A stretch of DNA of 64,000 nt from Pseudochelatococcus lubricantis (GCF_011762225.1 NZ_JAASQI010000003.1:310001-374000); one strand, 5' to 3'; numbered from the stretch's first letter, positions 1 through 16,100 are shown. Program-made: numbers and translations. Notes: generated by a model not told the origin, from the letters alone.

Positions 1-265
1 TGCATCAACAAAGAGACAGAGCGGGAAGCAGCAAGAAGTCATCCCGATCCAGCGCGAGAATCCGCCAGCCGCGTCCGCTTGGGGCACACGCTTGGCAACC
101 TCGCGCTGATGCTTTATGCGTAGCGCCTGCCGGCGTCAACGTGAGGGAGCGGACGGGCTGGCATGCGGCCGCGACTTCCGCTATCGCGTTGCCTGTCCGA
201 TACTTTTTCACGTGCCCGCCGTTGGGCGCGACGTTTGTGCCCATTTAGGCGCCTGCCCTGCTCCA
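1..265. other. Upstream region without a supported gene
   Basis: No coding region is recognised here. Short open frames exist on both strands but show no family resemblance. The stretch presumably carries the promoter for the Sua5-type gene that starts at 266. Confidence 0.4.
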
Positions 266-1270
266 ATGACGGCCCGATCCGACGATTCGTCCACCCTGCT
301 GCTGCCGGCGACCCCGGAAGGTATTGCCCGCGCGGCGGCGTTGCTGCGGGCTGGGCGGCTCGTCGCCTTCCCGACCGAGACCGTCTACGGTCTCGGCGCG
401 GATGCGACTTCCGGCGAGGCCGTCGCCGCCATCTATGCGGCGAAGGAACGGCCGCGCTTCAACCCGCTGATCGCGCATTATCCCGATGTCGCGAGCGCGA
501 TGCGCGACGGGCGTTTCAGCGACGCCGCGCGCCGGCTGGCGCAGGCCTTCTGGCCCGGGCCGCTGACGTTGGTGGTGCCGAAGTCCGGCGATTGCCGGAT
601 CAGCGATCTCGCTTCCGCCGGGCTCGACAGCGTGGCGCTGCGCGTTCCCTCCCACCCCGTTGCCCGTGCGCTGCTCGCGGCGGCGGGCGTGCCTGTCGCC
701 GCCCCTTCCGCCAACCGGTCGGGGCGCGTCAGCCCCACGTCCGCGGCCCATGTGCTGGGCGATCTCGACGGGCGCATCGCCGCCGTTATTGATGGTGGGG
801 AAACGCAGGTGGGCGTGGAATCGACCATCGTCGCGTGCCTCGGAGAGCGGCCGGTGCTGTTGCGCCCGGGCGGCGTGCCGCGAGAGGCCGTTTCCGACGT
901 GCTCGGGTTCGCCGTGGATGAGCCGGCTGTAGGCATTTCCGCAAACGAGGGTGCGCCCGTGGCACCGGGGCAGCTCAGCTCGCACTACGCCCCCCGCGCC
1001 GCCGTGCGCATGCATGCAAGCGACGTTATGCCGGGCGAGGCTGCCCTGCTGTTCGGCCCGCCCCTGCCGGGCACGGAGCAGGCCGCCGCCTTCCTCAACC
1101 TCAGCGAGCGCGGCGATCTGGCGGAAGCCGCCGCGCGGCTATTCGCGTATCTGCGTGCGCTCGACCGGCCAGGCATCGACAGCATCGCGGTGGCGCCCGT
1201 TCCCGATACCGGGCTCGGCGAGGCGATCAACGACCGGCTGAGGCGCGCGGCCGCGCCCAGAACGGCGTGA
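266..1270 (+). CDS. L-threonylcarbamoyladenylate synthase (Sua5/YwlC type)
   Basis: Makes threonylcarbamoyl-AMP from threonine, bicarbonate and ATP, the first step of t6A modification of ANN-decoding tRNAs in the cytoplasm. The 334-residue product has the YrdC/Sua5 fold in roughly residues 10-210, with the motif PTETVYGLGAD (residues 36-46) and PSANRSGRVSPT. A C-terminal Sua5 domain follows the linker GQLSSHYAPR, so this is the long two-domain form and not the short YrdC form. The frame stays open upstream to 116, but homology begins at the ATG at 266. It converges on wrbA, with a hairpin between the two. Confidence 0.93.
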   Translation: MTARSDDSSTLLLPATPEGIARAAALLRAGRLVAFPTETVYGLGADATSGEAVAAIYAAKERPRFNPLIAHYPDVASAMRDGRFSDAARRLAQAFWPGPLTLVVPKSGDCRISDLASAGLDSVALRVPSHPVARALLAAAGVPVAAPSANRSGRVSPTSAAHVLGDLDGRIAAVIDGGETQVGVESTIVACLGERPVLLRPGGVPREAVSDVLGFAVDEPAVGISANEGAPVAPGQLSSHYAPRAAVRMHASDVMPGEAALLFGPPLPGTEQAAAFLNLSERGDLAEAAARLFAYLRALDRPGIDSIAVAPVPDTGLGEAINDRLRRAAAPRTA

Positions 1271-1315
1271 TACTTCCCGCCTGACACTTCACGCATAACG
1301 CGCGCCAACGAAAAA

Positions 1316-1333
1316 GCCGGTCCGAAGACCGGC
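1316..1333 (-). terminator. Rho-independent terminator after wrbA
   Basis: GCCGGTC-CGAA-GACCGGC forms a perfect 7-bp stem with a tetraloop. On the minus strand the hairpin is followed by a run of five T (plus-strand A at 1311-1315). It lies 29 bases past the wrbA stop and could also stop plus-strand reading from the Sua5 gene. Confidence 0.75.
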
Positions 1334-1361
1334 CTCCGCAAACAATCGGGCAATTGGCCCG

Positions 1362-1964
1362 TCAGTTCTTCAGCTTGGCCGCGAGCTTGGCGACATGGGC
1401 GCCCTGGAACTTCGCGCCGTCGAGGTCCACCTGCGTGGGCTGGCGGCTGCCGTCGCTCGCCGCAATCGTGGATGCGCCATAGGGCGAGCCGCCGACGATG
1501 CCGTCAAGCGTCGTCTGGCCGGCGAAGGAATACGGCAGGCCGGCGATCACGAAACCGTGGTGCAGCAGCGTGGGCAGGAAGGTGAGCAGCGTGGACTCCT
1601 GGCCGCCGTGCTGGGTGGCGGAGGATGTGAACACCGCGCCGACCTTGCCGATGAGGGCGCCCCTGGCCCACAGCCCGCCGGTCTGGTCGATGAAGGCGCG
1701 AAGCTGCGAGGCGACCACACCGAAGCGCGTGGGCGCGCCGAAGATGATGGCGTCATAGTCGGCCAGTTCCTCGACGGTGGCGACGGGCGCCTTCTGGTCG
1801 AGCTTGAAATGGGCGTTGCGGGCGATTTCTTCCGGCACAGTCTCCGGCACGCGCTTCACCACGACTTCCGCGCCTTCGGACGCGGCGCCTTCGGCGACGG
1901 CATAGGCGAGCGTTTCGATGTGGCCGTAGGTCGAATAATAAAGGACAAGGACTTTGGCAGCCAT
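1362..1964 (-). CDS. wrbA: NAD(P)H:quinone oxidoreductase, WrbA family
   Basis: A flavodoxin-like FMN enzyme that reduces quinones by two electrons, usually linked to oxidative-stress defence in the cytoplasm. The 200-residue length is typical. The FMN phosphate loop appears at the N-terminus ([12 protein letters not shown]), followed by FGAPTRFG and the WrbA signature around [13 protein letters not shown]. The ATG at 1964 was chosen because [11 protein letters not shown] is the conserved N-terminus; an in-frame extension to 2003 is not conserved. It is divergent from a LysR-type regulator, a common regulator-target arrangement. Confidence 0.95.
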   Translation of the reverse strand: MAAKVLVLYYSTYGHIETLAYAVAEGAASEGAEVVVKRVPETVPEEIARNAHFKLDQKAPVATVEELADYDAIIFGAPTRFGVVASQLRAFIDQTGGLWARGALIGKVGAVFTSSATQHGGQESTLLTFLPTLLHHGFVIAGLPYSFAGQTTLDGIVGGSPYGASTIAASDGSRQPTQVDLDGAKFQGAHVAKLAAKLKN

Positions 1965-2094
1965 GGGTATCGTTCTCCCATTCGATGTTGGATGGGCAGA
2001 CAATACCGTTTCGGGGTGACAGCGCGAGCGCTATCTGCGCAGAATGCCGCTTGCATCAATGCAAGCAAGGACGATTCCTGCACAGGAGACCGTT

Positions 2095-3042
2095 GTGGAG
2101 CAACCGCGCCAACCTTCCCGCGATTTCGTCGGCCGGATGTCGTGGGACGATTTCAGGCTGGTCCGCGCCATCTGTGAATCCGGCTCGCTGACGGGCGCGG
2201 CGGAGGCGCTCGGCGTCAATCATTCCACGGTTTTCCGGCGGCTCGCCAATCTGGAGGCGCTGATCGGCGTGAAGCTGTTCGAGCGCCACCGCTCCGGCTA
2301 TACGCCCACGCCGCCGGGCGAGGAGATTCTCGCTATCTCGGAACGTTGGGCGGATGATGTCGCGGCGCTGAGCAGGATGCTGATGGGCTGTTCGCATTCG
2401 CCCGCCGGCGAGTTGCGCATCACCACCAACGACACCCTGCTGATCCATCTGCTGACACCGCTGTTCGCCGGTTTCCGCAGGGAATATCCGAATATCCAGC
2501 TCGAAATCCTGCTGGCGAACCAGCCGCTCAATCTCTCGAAGCGCGATGCGGACATCGCCATCCGTGCCACCGACAATCCGCCGGAAACGCTGGTGGGGCG
2601 GCGGCTCAGCACCATGGCGTGGGCCGTGTACGGCCGGCGCGCGGACTTTGGAGACCGCCAGCCCGGCGAGGCGGAACTGGCACAGGCCGACTGGGTTTCG
2701 ATGAACGATCATTTCGGCGCCATGAAAGCGGTGCGCTATGCGCATGCGATGTCCGCCTCCGGCAAGCCCGTCTACCGCGTCAACAGCGTTCTCGGCCTGG
2801 CGGAGGCGGTGGAGGCCGGCATCGGCATAGGCCCGCTGCCCTGTTTCATCGCCGATGCGAAGCCCGCCCTGCGGCGGCTGACCCCGCCAAATCCGGATTT
2901 CTCGACAAGCCTGTGGCTCCTCACCCATCCGGACCTGCGCCGGTCGGTGCGGGTACGGGCGTTCCTCGACTACGCGGCATCCGATGTCACACGCCTGCGG
3001 CCGTTTCTGGAGGGCGAGGAACGGCAGGTTTCTGCTGCCTAA
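2095..3042 (+). CDS. LysR-family transcriptional regulator
   Basis: DNA-binding regulator with an N-terminal winged helix-turn-helix (SGSLTGAAEALGVNHSTVFR) and a LysR substrate-binding domain. The GTG at 2095 is preferred because AGGAG lies 6 bases upstream at 2084-2088. An ATG at 2137 (MSWDDF) or at 2044 is also possible. The divergent orientation to wrbA suggests control of that gene, which is inference. The TAA stop falls inside a dispersed intergenic repeat (3038-3144), so the element appears to supply the stop codon. Confidence 0.9.
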   Translation: MEQPRQPSRDFVGRMSWDDFRLVRAICESGSLTGAAEALGVNHSTVFRRLANLEALIGVKLFERHRSGYTPTPPGEEILAISERWADDVAALSRMLMGCSHSPAGELRITTNDTLLIHLLTPLFAGFRREYPNIQLEILLANQPLNLSKRDADIAIRATDNPPETLVGRRLSTMAWAVYGRRADFGDRQPGEAELAQADWVSMNDHFGAMKAVRYAHAMSASGKPVYRVNSVLGLAEAVEAGIGIGPLPCFIADAKPALRRLTPPNPDFSTSLWLLTHPDLRRSVRVRAFLDYAASDVTRLRPFLEGEERQVSAA

Positions 3043-3144
3043 AGCGTTTTCAAGCAAAGTGGATACCGGTTTGCGTGAAGAAAGCGCGTAATATCAAAAA
3101 CTTATAGCATTTCGGCGTTTCAATGAAATGTCGAAATGCTATAG
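3038..3144. repeat. 107-nt dispersed intergenic repeat, copy A
   Basis: Nearly identical (three mismatches) to 55763-55869. It contains a perfect 12-bp inverted repeat, 3103-3114 with 3132-3143, which would fold into a hairpin in RNA. Copies resembling this are common between genes in Hyphomicrobiales. The first bases carry the stop codon of the LysR gene. Confidence 0.85.
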
Positions 3145-3245
3145 AGTGTCTTCCGATCAGATGGAATGCAAGTTGCGGTCAATATAAAATTTGGAGCGCA
3201 TGGTCTGCTTCCATCAGCACGTCTGGCGCTCTGGTCACGCAGCGT

Positions 3246-4526
3246 TCAGGTCTGGCCGGGGCGCAGCTTGTAGAAGATGTGGCGGCCGATGACGTCCATC
3301 TTCTTGAGCTTGCTTGCCCAGAAGGGGCGCACGTAGTCCGCGTGGTAATGGGTCGCGCCGCCTACCTCGGCGTTGTACATCTGGCCTGCCACGACCCGGT
3401 CGGCCACACGCACGGCCACGCTCCAGGAGCGCCTGTCGGTGATGCGCAGCGAGCGCCCCTCGCAGGCGAATGAGAACTGGCAGCCTTTGTAACGATGGCG
3501 GTTCTGGTAGACGACGCCGCAGACGCTTTTCGGATAAAGGCCGCTTTTCACGCGGTTCAGCACCACCTGCGCCACGGCTGCCTGCCCGGCTTCCGTTTCC
3601 CCGCGGGCCTCGAAGTACACGGCCTCTGCCAGGCATTGCGCCTCGCGCTGCGTGTTATCCGCATCGATGAGGTCGGCATAGCGCGGCGGCGTGTCGCTCA
3701 GCGGGGTTTCCTCAAGCGGCGCCTTGGTGATGATCGTCGTGCGCGGCGGCGGCGCGGCGGGCCGTTTCGTCAGCAGCCCGACCGCCATCTCGGGCGGCAG
3801 CGCCAGCGGCACGGCGGCGATTTCGACCGGCACCGCATCCGCGGGCGCCGGCGTGACGGAAGCGAGCGCCTGCGCGGCCGGTGAAGGTGGCGTCGCGCCA
3901 TCTCCCAGAAAAATGGTCGTGCCGCCCGCCCGCACATAGGCGGGCGTGGTCCGCGGGGCAACGGCGAGCTGGGTCGCGATGGCCTCTTCCTCCGTCAGCG
4001 GCTGGATGCCCCACATGTCCTCGACGGCGGGAATCTCGGTGGAACCTTCCATGAGCAGCGTCGGCGGCAGCAGGCGGATGTCACGCCCGAGCACGGCCTG
4101 TGCCTCGGTGGCGCGCGTGCGCGCCGTCTCGTGTCCCTGACGACTGATGGACGGACTGACGCCCCCGAGCGGATCGCCCTTCCGGCTGCGAATGATCTCC
4201 GGCCACGCGCCGGGATAGCGTTTCAGGTCGCCGCGCGGCGCGGCCGTCTGCACTTCGGCATCGCTTTCCTGCACCAGCGGCACCGGCTGGAGAGCGCGGG
4301 CCAGATCGGGCGCGGGCAGGCCGATCATGGTGGCGGTGGCGCGCGTGTGGCCCGGCACGATGTCCGCCGTCGTGAGCGCCAGTCCCCGGCTGACCCCGGC
4401 GAAGCTGATGCCCGAGTTCGCCTCCTGCCCGGCCGTGGCGGTGAAGGAGATCAGCATGCCGCCCGCCAGCGCCCAGGGAGCAGCGGTGGCGAAAGCCCAG
4501 ATCAGTCCGGATTTGCGTCGACGCAT
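3246..4526 (-). CDS. Cell-wall hydrolase, SleB family
   Basis: Predicted peptidoglycan-degrading enzyme of the Hydrolase_2/SleB family. The 426-residue protein has an N-terminal hydrophobic signal or anchor segment (residues ~8-35), a long low-complexity Ala/Pro-rich region, and a C-terminal catalytic domain of ~120 residues that starts at CLAEAVYFEARGE. This domain continues through AVAQVVLNRV to THYHADYV. The ATG at 4526 was chosen; a TTG at 4541 in the same frame is possible. It stands alone between the LysR gene and ppdK. The substrate bond (lytic or amidase) cannot be told from the sequence. Confidence 0.88.
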   Translation of the reverse strand: MRRRKSGLIWAFATAAPWALAGGMLISFTATAGQEANSGISFAGVSRGLALTTADIVPGHTRATATMIGLPAPDLARALQPVPLVQESDAEVQTAAPRGDLKRYPGAWPEIIRSRKGDPLGGVSPSISRQGHETARTRATEAQAVLGRDIRLLPPTLLMEGSTEIPAVEDMWGIQPLTEEEAIATQLAVAPRTTPAYVRAGGTTIFLGDGATPPSPAAQALASVTPAPADAVPVEIAAVPLALPPEMAVGLLTKRPAAPPPRTTIITKAPLEETPLSDTPPRYADLIDADNTQREAQCLAEAVYFEARGETEAGQAAVAQVVLNRVKSGLYPKSVCGVVYQNRHRYKGCQFSFACEGRSLRITDRRSWSVAVRVADRVVAGQMYNAEVGGATHYHADYVRPFWASKLKKMDVIGRHIFYKLRPGQT

Positions 4527-4613
4527 TGGCTCGTCACTCAACTCGAAAAGCGATTGTTATGGTTATCGCTTGTCAAGGTTGAGGCTTGGTTAAAGGTGGC
4601 CGCCGGAAGAGCA

Positions 4614-4651
4614 ACAGGCGCCCCCGCCGTTTGCCGGGCGGAGGCGCCTGT
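4614..4651 (-). terminator. Possible terminator hairpin after ppdK
   Basis: A perfect 9-bp outer stem (ACAGGCGCC with GGCGCCTGT) plus an inner GC stem lies 36 bases beyond the ppdK stop. There is no clear T-run, so its strength as an intrinsic terminator is uncertain. Confidence 0.5.
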
Positions 4652-4687
4652 CGTCCGAGTACCAGTCCGGGGCGGATCAGGCGGCGG

Positions 4688-7366
<2,679 letters not shown>

Positions 7367-7821
7367 TTGGCGTTCGCCTTTTAGAGCATGATCCCGGATC
7401 GCTCCCGCCGACGCGGCGCATCCCCGGAAGGTGATATGCTTCAACATAAAGAACAGAGCATGACGAACGCCGCTGCCGGCGCCGCGAGGCTCCATCCCGC
7501 TTCGAACTGAACAGCCGTGCCGGCCAGGATCGTCGTCCTGTCCGGATCATCCGGCCGCTCCCCTGGCCTGACGGGCCGCCCGCGCCCAACGAACCGCCGT
7601 CCGCCAGTGGCGGCCGGTTCATCGGGGGCGTTTCAGCCCGCCAGAAAGCGCTCCCGCATCCGCGAAACCGGAAACGGGCTCGCGAGGCTTGGCGCATTCA
7701 AACGAAAAATGCAATGCGACATCGGACAGAATATGACCAAATGACGATACAAAGCTTGTTCCGCACGAAATTATATTGTCCGAAACGTGTCGAACAAGCC
7801 CCCGCAAAATCGCGCGCTGAC
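7367..7821. other. Intergenic region between ppdK and glyS
   Basis: About 455 bases upstream of ppdK and downstream of glyS. No gene with family support is seen. The segment just upstream of ppdK (around 7383) begins with a TAGAGCATGATC-like sequence similar to Hyphomicrobiales intergenic repeats. The ppdK promoter should lie here. Confidence 0.5.
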
Positions 7822-9966
7822 TCATCCGCCGATCACACCGAAGTCCGCCACCGTGTGCGTCGCGGCGCGCAGCGCGTCTAGCAGCTTGAGGCGATTCGTG
7901 CGCAGCTCGCTGTCCTCCGCGTTGACTGTCACCGCATCGAAGAAGGCGTCGACGGCGGGGCGCAGCTCGGCGAGCGAACGCATGGCCGCCTCGAAGTCCT
8001 CGCGTTCGACCGCAGCGTGCGCTTCCTCCCGCGCCAGGCGCAGCGCCTCGACCAGTGTCCGCTCTTCCTCCTTCCCCCTGTCGAGGATCAGCGCGACGTC
8101 CGCGCCGCCCTCATAGGTGCGGCCGTCCTTCTTTTCCTCGATGCGCAGGATGTTCGCCGCGCGCCGGTATCCCGCGAGCAGGTTGGCGCCGTCCTCGGTG
8201 TCCAGAAAACGCCCCAGCGCCTCGACGCGGCGCACGATGAGCACGAGGTCGTCCTGTCCCGCCAGCGCGAACACCGCCGCGATCAGGTCATGCCGCGCGC
8301 CCTTGTCGCGCAGGTAGACGGTGAGCCTGTCGGCGAAGAACGACAGCAGATCAGCGATGAGCGCCGCCTTGTCCGCCTTCACCGGCAGCGCATCGAAGGC
8401 GGCGTCGAGCAGCCGCGACAGCGGCAGGCGAAGATTGTTGTCCAGCACGAGCCGAATCACGCCCAGCGCCGCGCGCCGCAGCGCGAACGGGTCCTTCGAG
8501 CCGGTGGGCTTCTCGTCGATGGCCCAGAAGCCCGCGAGCGTATCGAGCTTGTCGGCGAGCGCCAGCGCCACCGATACCGGTCCCGAGGGCGTCGTGTCGG
8601 ACGGGCCCTGCGGCTTGTAGTGCTCCTCGACGGCGGCCGCCACCGCCTCGTCCTCGCCCTGCGCGGCCGCATAGTAGCGGCCCATCAATCCCTGCAGCTC
8701 CGGGAACTCGCCGACCATTTCGGTGACGAGATCCGCCTTGGCGAGCCCGGCTGCCCGCTCCACCTTGCCGGCGTCCGCGCCGACGAGCGGGGCGATGAGG
8801 CCGGCGAGCTTCGCGATGCGCCCGATGCGCGCGGCCTGCGTGCCGAGCTTCTCATGAAAGACGATGTTGAGCGCCTTCAGCCGCTCCAGCCGCTGGTCTA
8901 GCGGCTTCAGCGCGCTGCCGACGAATTCCGGCAGAGGCTTCTGGTCGGTGTCCCAGAAGAAGCGGGCGTCGGAAAGGCGCGCCCGCACGACGCGCTCGTT
9001 GCCCGCCACGATGGCGGCGCCGCCGTCCGACGCCTCGATGTTCGCCACCAGAATGAAGCGGTTTGCGAGCTTTCCCGTCGAAGCCTCTTTGAGAACGAAG
9101 CATTTCTGGTTGGCGCGGATCGTGGCGCGGATCACCTCAGGAGGCACCGCGAGATAAGCCTCGTCGAAACGTCCGATCAGCACCACAGGCCATTCCACGA
9201 GGCCGGCGACTTCTTCGAGCAGCCCTTCGTCGGGGATGATGTCATATCCCTGCGCGAAGGCGAGCGTGTTGGCGTCTGCCAGGATGCGGCGCTTGCGCTC
9301 GTCGAGATCGAGCACGACATGCGCTTTTTCCAGCGCGGCGATGTAGTCGTCGAACCGCCGCACGAGGATCGGCCCCCGCGACAGGAACCGGTGGCCGCGC
9401 GTCACGTCGGAGGCGCGCAGGCCGTCGATATCGAAGGGCACTACGTCGGGAATCTCAGTCTCCGGCCCGAAGGTGCACAGGATGGACTGAAGCGGGCGCA
9501 CCCAGCGCAGGCTGCCGGGCTCGCGCGAGGCCTCGCCCCAGCGCATGGACTTCGGCCACGGGAACGCGCGCACCACGGCCGGGATGATCTCAGCCAGCAC
9601 CGCCGCCGTCTCCCGCCCCTCGCGGCGGATGCGGGCGACGTAGAATTCGCCCTTCTTCGGGTCGGCGACGATGTCCGCCTCGTCGATGGAGTTGAGGCCG
9701 GCGCTCTTCAGAAAGCCCTGCACAGCCGCCTCCGGCGCGCCGACGCGCGGTCCCTTGCGCTCTTCGTTCTGGTCCGGTTGGCGCACGGGCAAGCCGATGA
9801 CCTGCAGCGCGAGGCGGCGCGGCGTGACGTGCGCCTGCGCGCCCTCATAGACGAGGCCCTGCTCCACGAGGGCGTCGGTGACGAGCTTTTTCAGGTCATC
9901 GGCCGCTTTGCGTTGCATGCGGGCGGGGATTTCCTCGGAGTGAAGTTCAAGAAGCAGGTCTGGCAT
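7822..9966 (-). CDS. glyS: Glycyl-tRNA synthetase beta subunit
   Basis: Beta chain of the bacterial alpha2-beta2 glycyl-tRNA synthetase, which charges tRNA-Gly. The 714 residues begin [18 protein letters not shown], the hallmark N-terminus. The chain contains the usual tRNA-binding and anticodon-binding parts, ending near [18 protein letters not shown]. It lies 52 bases behind glyQ on the same strand, so the two are likely one transcript. Confidence 0.98.
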   Translation of the reverse strand: MPDLLLELHSEEIPARMQRKAADDLKKLVTDALVEQGLVYEGAQAHVTPRRLALQVIGLPVRQPDQNEERKGPRVGAPEAAVQGFLKSAGLNSIDEADIVADPKKGEFYVARIRREGRETAAVLAEIIPAVVRAFPWPKSMRWGEASREPGSLRWVRPLQSILCTFGPETEIPDVVPFDIDGLRASDVTRGHRFLSRGPILVRRFDDYIAALEKAHVVLDLDERKRRILADANTLAFAQGYDIIPDEGLLEEVAGLVEWPVVLIGRFDEAYLAVPPEVIRATIRANQKCFVLKEASTGKLANRFILVANIEASDGGAAIVAGNERVVRARLSDARFFWDTDQKPLPEFVGSALKPLDQRLERLKALNIVFHEKLGTQAARIGRIAKLAGLIAPLVGADAGKVERAAGLAKADLVTEMVGEFPELQGLMGRYYAAAQGEDEAVAAAVEEHYKPQGPSDTTPSGPVSVALALADKLDTLAGFWAIDEKPTGSKDPFALRRAALGVIRLVLDNNLRLPLSRLLDAAFDALPVKADKAALIADLLSFFADRLTVYLRDKGARHDLIAAVFALAGQDDLVLIVRRVEALGRFLDTEDGANLLAGYRRAANILRIEEKKDGRTYEGGADVALILDRGKEEERTLVEALRLAREEAHAAVEREDFEAAMRSLAELRPAVDAFFDAVTVNAEDSELRTNRLKLLDALRAATHTVADFGVIGG

Positions 9967-10018
9967 CGGTCGTGGCTTTTCTCGTGTCGGGTCGGAATGC
10001 GGAGGTCGTGGGCGGGCG

Positions 10019-10951
10019 TCATGCGGCGCCGCCGCCCTCCGTCAGCAGCCACGCCGCGCCGCACGCCTTGGCGAGTTCGCGCACGCGCAGGATGTAGCTC
10101 TGGCGCTCCGTCACCGAAATGACGCCGCGTGCATCGAGCAGGTTGAAGGCATGGCCGGCCTTCAGGCACTGGTCGTAGGCGGGCAGCACCATGAGATGGC
10201 GCCCGTCCGCCGAGGCGCCCTTTTCCAGCAGCGCCCGGCACTCCTCCTCCGCCTCGCGGAAGCGGCGGAAAAGCGCCTCCGTGTTCGCGTATTCGAAGTT
10301 GTAGCGCGAGAACTCCTGCTCGGCCTGCAGGAAGACCTGACGGTACATCACCTTCTCGTCGCCTTCGCGGCCGTTGAAGTTGAGGTCCATGATGCTCTCG
10401 ACGTTCTGCAGGTAGCACGCGAGGCGTTCCAGCCCGTAGGTCAGTTCGCCCGACACCGGCATGCATTCGATGCCGGCGACCTGCTGGAAGTAGGTGAACT
10501 GGCTCACTTCCATCCCGTCGCACCAGCATTCCCAACCGAGCCCCCACGCGCCGAGAGTCGGGTTCTCCCAGTCGTCCTCGACGAAGCGCACGTCGTGCAC
10601 GCGCATATCGATGCCGATGGCTTCGAGAGAACGCAGGTAGAGTTCCTGCAGGTCCGGCGGATTGGGCTTCAGGATGACCTGGAACTGATAGTAATGCTGA
10701 AGCCGGTTGGGGTTTTCGCCATAGCGCCCGTCCTTGGGCCGGCGCGAGGGCTGCACGTAGGCCGCCTTCCACGGCCTCGGCCCCAGCGAGCGCAGCATGG
10801 TGCCCGGATGCGAGGTACCCGCGCCCACCTCCATGTCGTAAGGCTGAAGAATCACGCAACCCTCCGCCGCCCAGAAGCGCTGCAGCGTGAGAATCAGCCC
10901 CTGAAAGGAACGTGTGGGATGCAGGGGGTCTTTTATATCGGGCGTGGTCAT
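10019..10951 (-). CDS. glyQ: Glycyl-tRNA synthetase alpha subunit
   Basis: Catalytic alpha chain of the heterotetrameric glycyl-tRNA synthetase. The 310 residues carry the class II core with the conserved stretch [19 protein letters not shown] near the N-terminus and [14 protein letters not shown]-like sequence (here [14 protein letters not shown]). The short C-terminal extension is usual in alphaproteobacteria. First gene of glyQS. Confidence 0.98.
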   Translation of the reverse strand: MTTPDIKDPLHPTRSFQGLILTLQRFWAAEGCVILQPYDMEVGAGTSHPGTMLRSLGPRPWKAAYVQPSRRPKDGRYGENPNRLQHYYQFQVILKPNPPDLQELYLRSLEAIGIDMRVHDVRFVEDDWENPTLGAWGLGWECWCDGMEVSQFTYFQQVAGIECMPVSGELTYGLERLACYLQNVESIMDLNFNGREGDEKVMYRQVFLQAEQEFSRYNFEYANTEALFRRFREAEEECRALLEKGASADGRHLMVLPAYDQCLKAGHAFNLLDARGVISVTERQSYILRVRELAKACGAAWLLTEGGGAA

Positions 10952-11251
10952 CGCGATCTTTGCCGAACTGGCCCCGGCACTTGCGAGGCGATCTGGAGAT
11001 GCGACAAACTAGTCCGCGATCGTATCAAGTCAAGGTGCGGAACGAGCTTTCCGCCTCAGCGGATATTTTTCCGGTGATGAAGCCGGTGACGCCGGCCCGT
11101 GCGCTCCGGATATCCGTACATGCGATCGCCAGCGCGCGCATCGCGCGAACCTCGCTTCGGGCTTGCGCCCGCAGGCGTGACGCCCAATAATTCCGTGATA
11201 GGCGCGTTGCCCCCACTTGGCGGCGGGCGCGCGGGCTGATATGGCGTTGCC
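10952..11251. other. Divergent intergenic region glyQ / lepA
   Basis: 300 bases that must hold the promoters of both divergent genes. No RNA gene or repeat was recognised. Confidence 0.5.
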
Positions 11252-13057
<1,806 letters not shown>

Positions 13058-13115
13058 GCGCGCCTGTTTCCTCCGCCGCGCAAACCTCCTAATCTGACGG
13101 CGGGGGAGGAAGACG

Positions 13116-16100
13116 ATGGCAGGGTGGCTCGTCGTTCTGGTGGCGCTCGTCTATCTGTGCGGCCTGTTCGCGGTCGCCCACATGGGCGACACCTTCGGCA
13201 AGCGCATGATGGGCGGCAGCGCGCGCGCAAGCATCTATGCGCTGACGCTCGCCGTCTACTGCACGTCGTGGACCTTCTTCGGTTCGGTCGGGCTTGCGGG
13301 CCGTTCGGGGCTGGACTTCCTCACCGTCTACATCGGCCCCGTGCTGCTGCTGGGGCTCGGGTTCCGCTTCATCACGCGCGTGGTGGAGCTCGCCAAGGCG
13401 CAGAACATCACCTCCGTCGCCGACTTCCTAGCCGCCCGCTACGGCAAGAACGACCGCGTCGCCGTGCTGGTGACGATGATCGCGGCAATCGGCGTCATCC
13501 CCTATATCGCCCTGCAGCTCAAGGCGGTGTCGTCCTCGCTGACAGTGTTCTTCGAGGCCGCGCCGGACATCACCTTCATCCCGCCGGCGGCGCTCGGCAT
13601 CGATCTCGCCTTCGTGGTCGCGGCCGTGCTGGCGGCATTCGCGGTGGCGTTCGGCACCCGCCATGTCGACGCGACCGAGCACCAGGACGGGCTCGTGCTC
13701 GCCATCGCGCTGGAATCGCTCGTCAAGCTGGTTGCCTTTCTGGCCGTCGGCATCTTCGTGACCTATGTCATGTTCGACGGCGTCGGCGACATTCTCATGC
13801 GGGCGGCGGTCACGCATCCGGGCGGCGACATCCAGGAGAAGACGTCGGATGTCGTGACCTACCTGACGCTCACGCTGCTGTCGCTCGGCATGGCGATGCT
13901 GCTGCCGCGCCAGTTCCACATGATCATCGTCGAGAACCGCGATATCTCGGATGTGCGCCGCGCGGCGTGGATGTTTCCGCTCTACCTCATCGCCATCAAC
14001 GTCTTCGTGCTGCCGCTGGCGCTCGCCGGGCAGGCGGCGTTCCCGGAGGGCGCCATCGATCCCGACATGACGGTGCTGGCGCTGCCGCTGTCGGCGGGAG
14101 CGCACACGATGGCGCTGATCGCCTTCATCGGCGGGCTGTCGGCGGCAACCGCCATGGTGATCGTCGATTCGGTGGCGCTCGCCATCATGATCTCGAACGA
14201 TCTCGTCATCCCCTTCATCCTGCGGCGGCGCGCGCGCGCCAACACCCACAACACGGGCGACCTCAGCGGCTTCGTGCTGCTGGTGCGGCGCGGCTCCATC
14301 GTCACGGTGATCCTGCTCGCATATGTCTACTATCGGGTATCGGGCGAAGCGGCGCTGGCCTCCATCGGCTTTCTGTCGTTCGCGGCCATCGCGCAGCTCG
14401 GCCCCGCCTTTGTCGGCGGCTTCGTCTGGCGGCGCGGCACGGCGCTCGGCGCGAGCGCCGGGCTCGTCGCGGGTTTCCTGGCATGGGCCTATACGCTGCT
14501 GCTGCCGAGCCTCGCCGGCAGCGGGGGCGGCGACTGGGCGTCCTTCGTATCGCAGGGACCCTTCGCAATCGAGGCCCTGCGGCCGACGGCGCTGTTCGGC
14601 ACCGATCTGCCGGAGCTGACGCATGGCGTGTTGTGGAGCCTGTCGGTCAATCTCGCGGCCTACGTCGTGTTCTCGCTGCTGCGGCCGGAAACGGCGCTGG
14701 AACGCCTGCAGGCGAACGTCTTTGTCGGTTCGGACGGCGCGCCGCTCGCCGTGGTGCAGACGTTCTGGCTGCGCCGTTCCCCGGTTTCCGTGGAGGACCT
14801 GAAGGGCGTCGTAGCCCGCTATCTCGGCAACGAGCGCACGGAGCGCGCCTTTGAGAGCTTCACGGCCCATCGCGGCGGGCCGACGTCCGGCGAGGCGGAC
14901 ATCCACCTCCTGCGTTACGCCGAGCATCTGCTCGCCTCCGCCATAGGCGCGTCAAGCTCGCGGCTGGTGCTGTCGCTGCTGCTGCGCGGGCGCAACCTCT
15001 CCACGCACGATGCGCTGCGCCTGCTCGACGACGCCTCCGCCGCCATCCAGTACAACCGCGACATTCTCCAGCACGGCCTCGACCACGCGCGGCAAGGCAT
15101 CACGATCCTCGATCGAGACCTGCGGCTCATCGGCTGGAACCGCGCCTTCCGGGACCTGTACGACCTGCCGCCCCACCTCGTGCGCTTCGGTGTCGGCATC
15201 GATGAGATCGTCCGCTATAATGCCGAGCGCGGGTCCTACGGGCCGGGCGATACGGAGGATCTGGTCGCCGTGCGTCTCGCGAGCCTCATCAGCGAGGTGG
15301 AGCCGGCGCGCCTGCGTCTCTACCCGGCGAACCGCGTCATCGAGGTGCGCTCCAACCACCTGCCGGACGGCGGCGTGGTCACGACCTATACCGATATCAC
15401 CGAAGCGGCCGCCGAGGAGGAGGCGCTGGAGCAGCGCGTGCGCGAACGGACCGAGGAACTGACGCAGCTCAACGTCGCCCTCACCCGCGCCAAGGCCGAG
15501 GCGGAGGAGGCGAACGCCTCCAAGACGCGCTTTCTGGCCGCCGCCAGCCACGATATCCTGCAGCCGCTGAACGCCGCCCGCCTTTACGCCACATCGCTGG
15601 TGGAGCGTGACCGCAAGGCGGACAATGCGGCGCTTGCCGAGAATGTCGAGGCGTCGCTCGATGCCGTCGAGGAAATCCTCACCGCGCTGCTCGACATCTC
15701 GCGCCTCGACAGCGGCGTCATGCAGCCGGAACTGTCGAGCCTGCGCATCGACAGTCTCCTGCGCCAGTTGCAGCGCGAATTCGGCATGGCCGCGCAGGAG
15801 AAGCACGTGGGGCTGCGGGTCGTCGCGCCGGCACTCACGGTGCGCTCCGACCGGCGGCTGTTGAGGCGCATGCTGCAGAATTTCGTCTCGAATGCAATCA
15901 AGTACACGCCCTCCGGCCGTGTGCTGATAGGCGCGCGCCGGCGCGGCAGCAGTCTGCGCATCGAGGTCTGGGACACCGGCCTCGGCATTCCGGCCAGCCA
16001 GCAGCACCTGGTGTTCCGTGAGTTCCAGCGGCTACAGCAGGGGGCGAAGATCGCGCGGGGGCTGGGGCTCGGCCTGTCCATCGTCGAGCGCATTAGCCGC

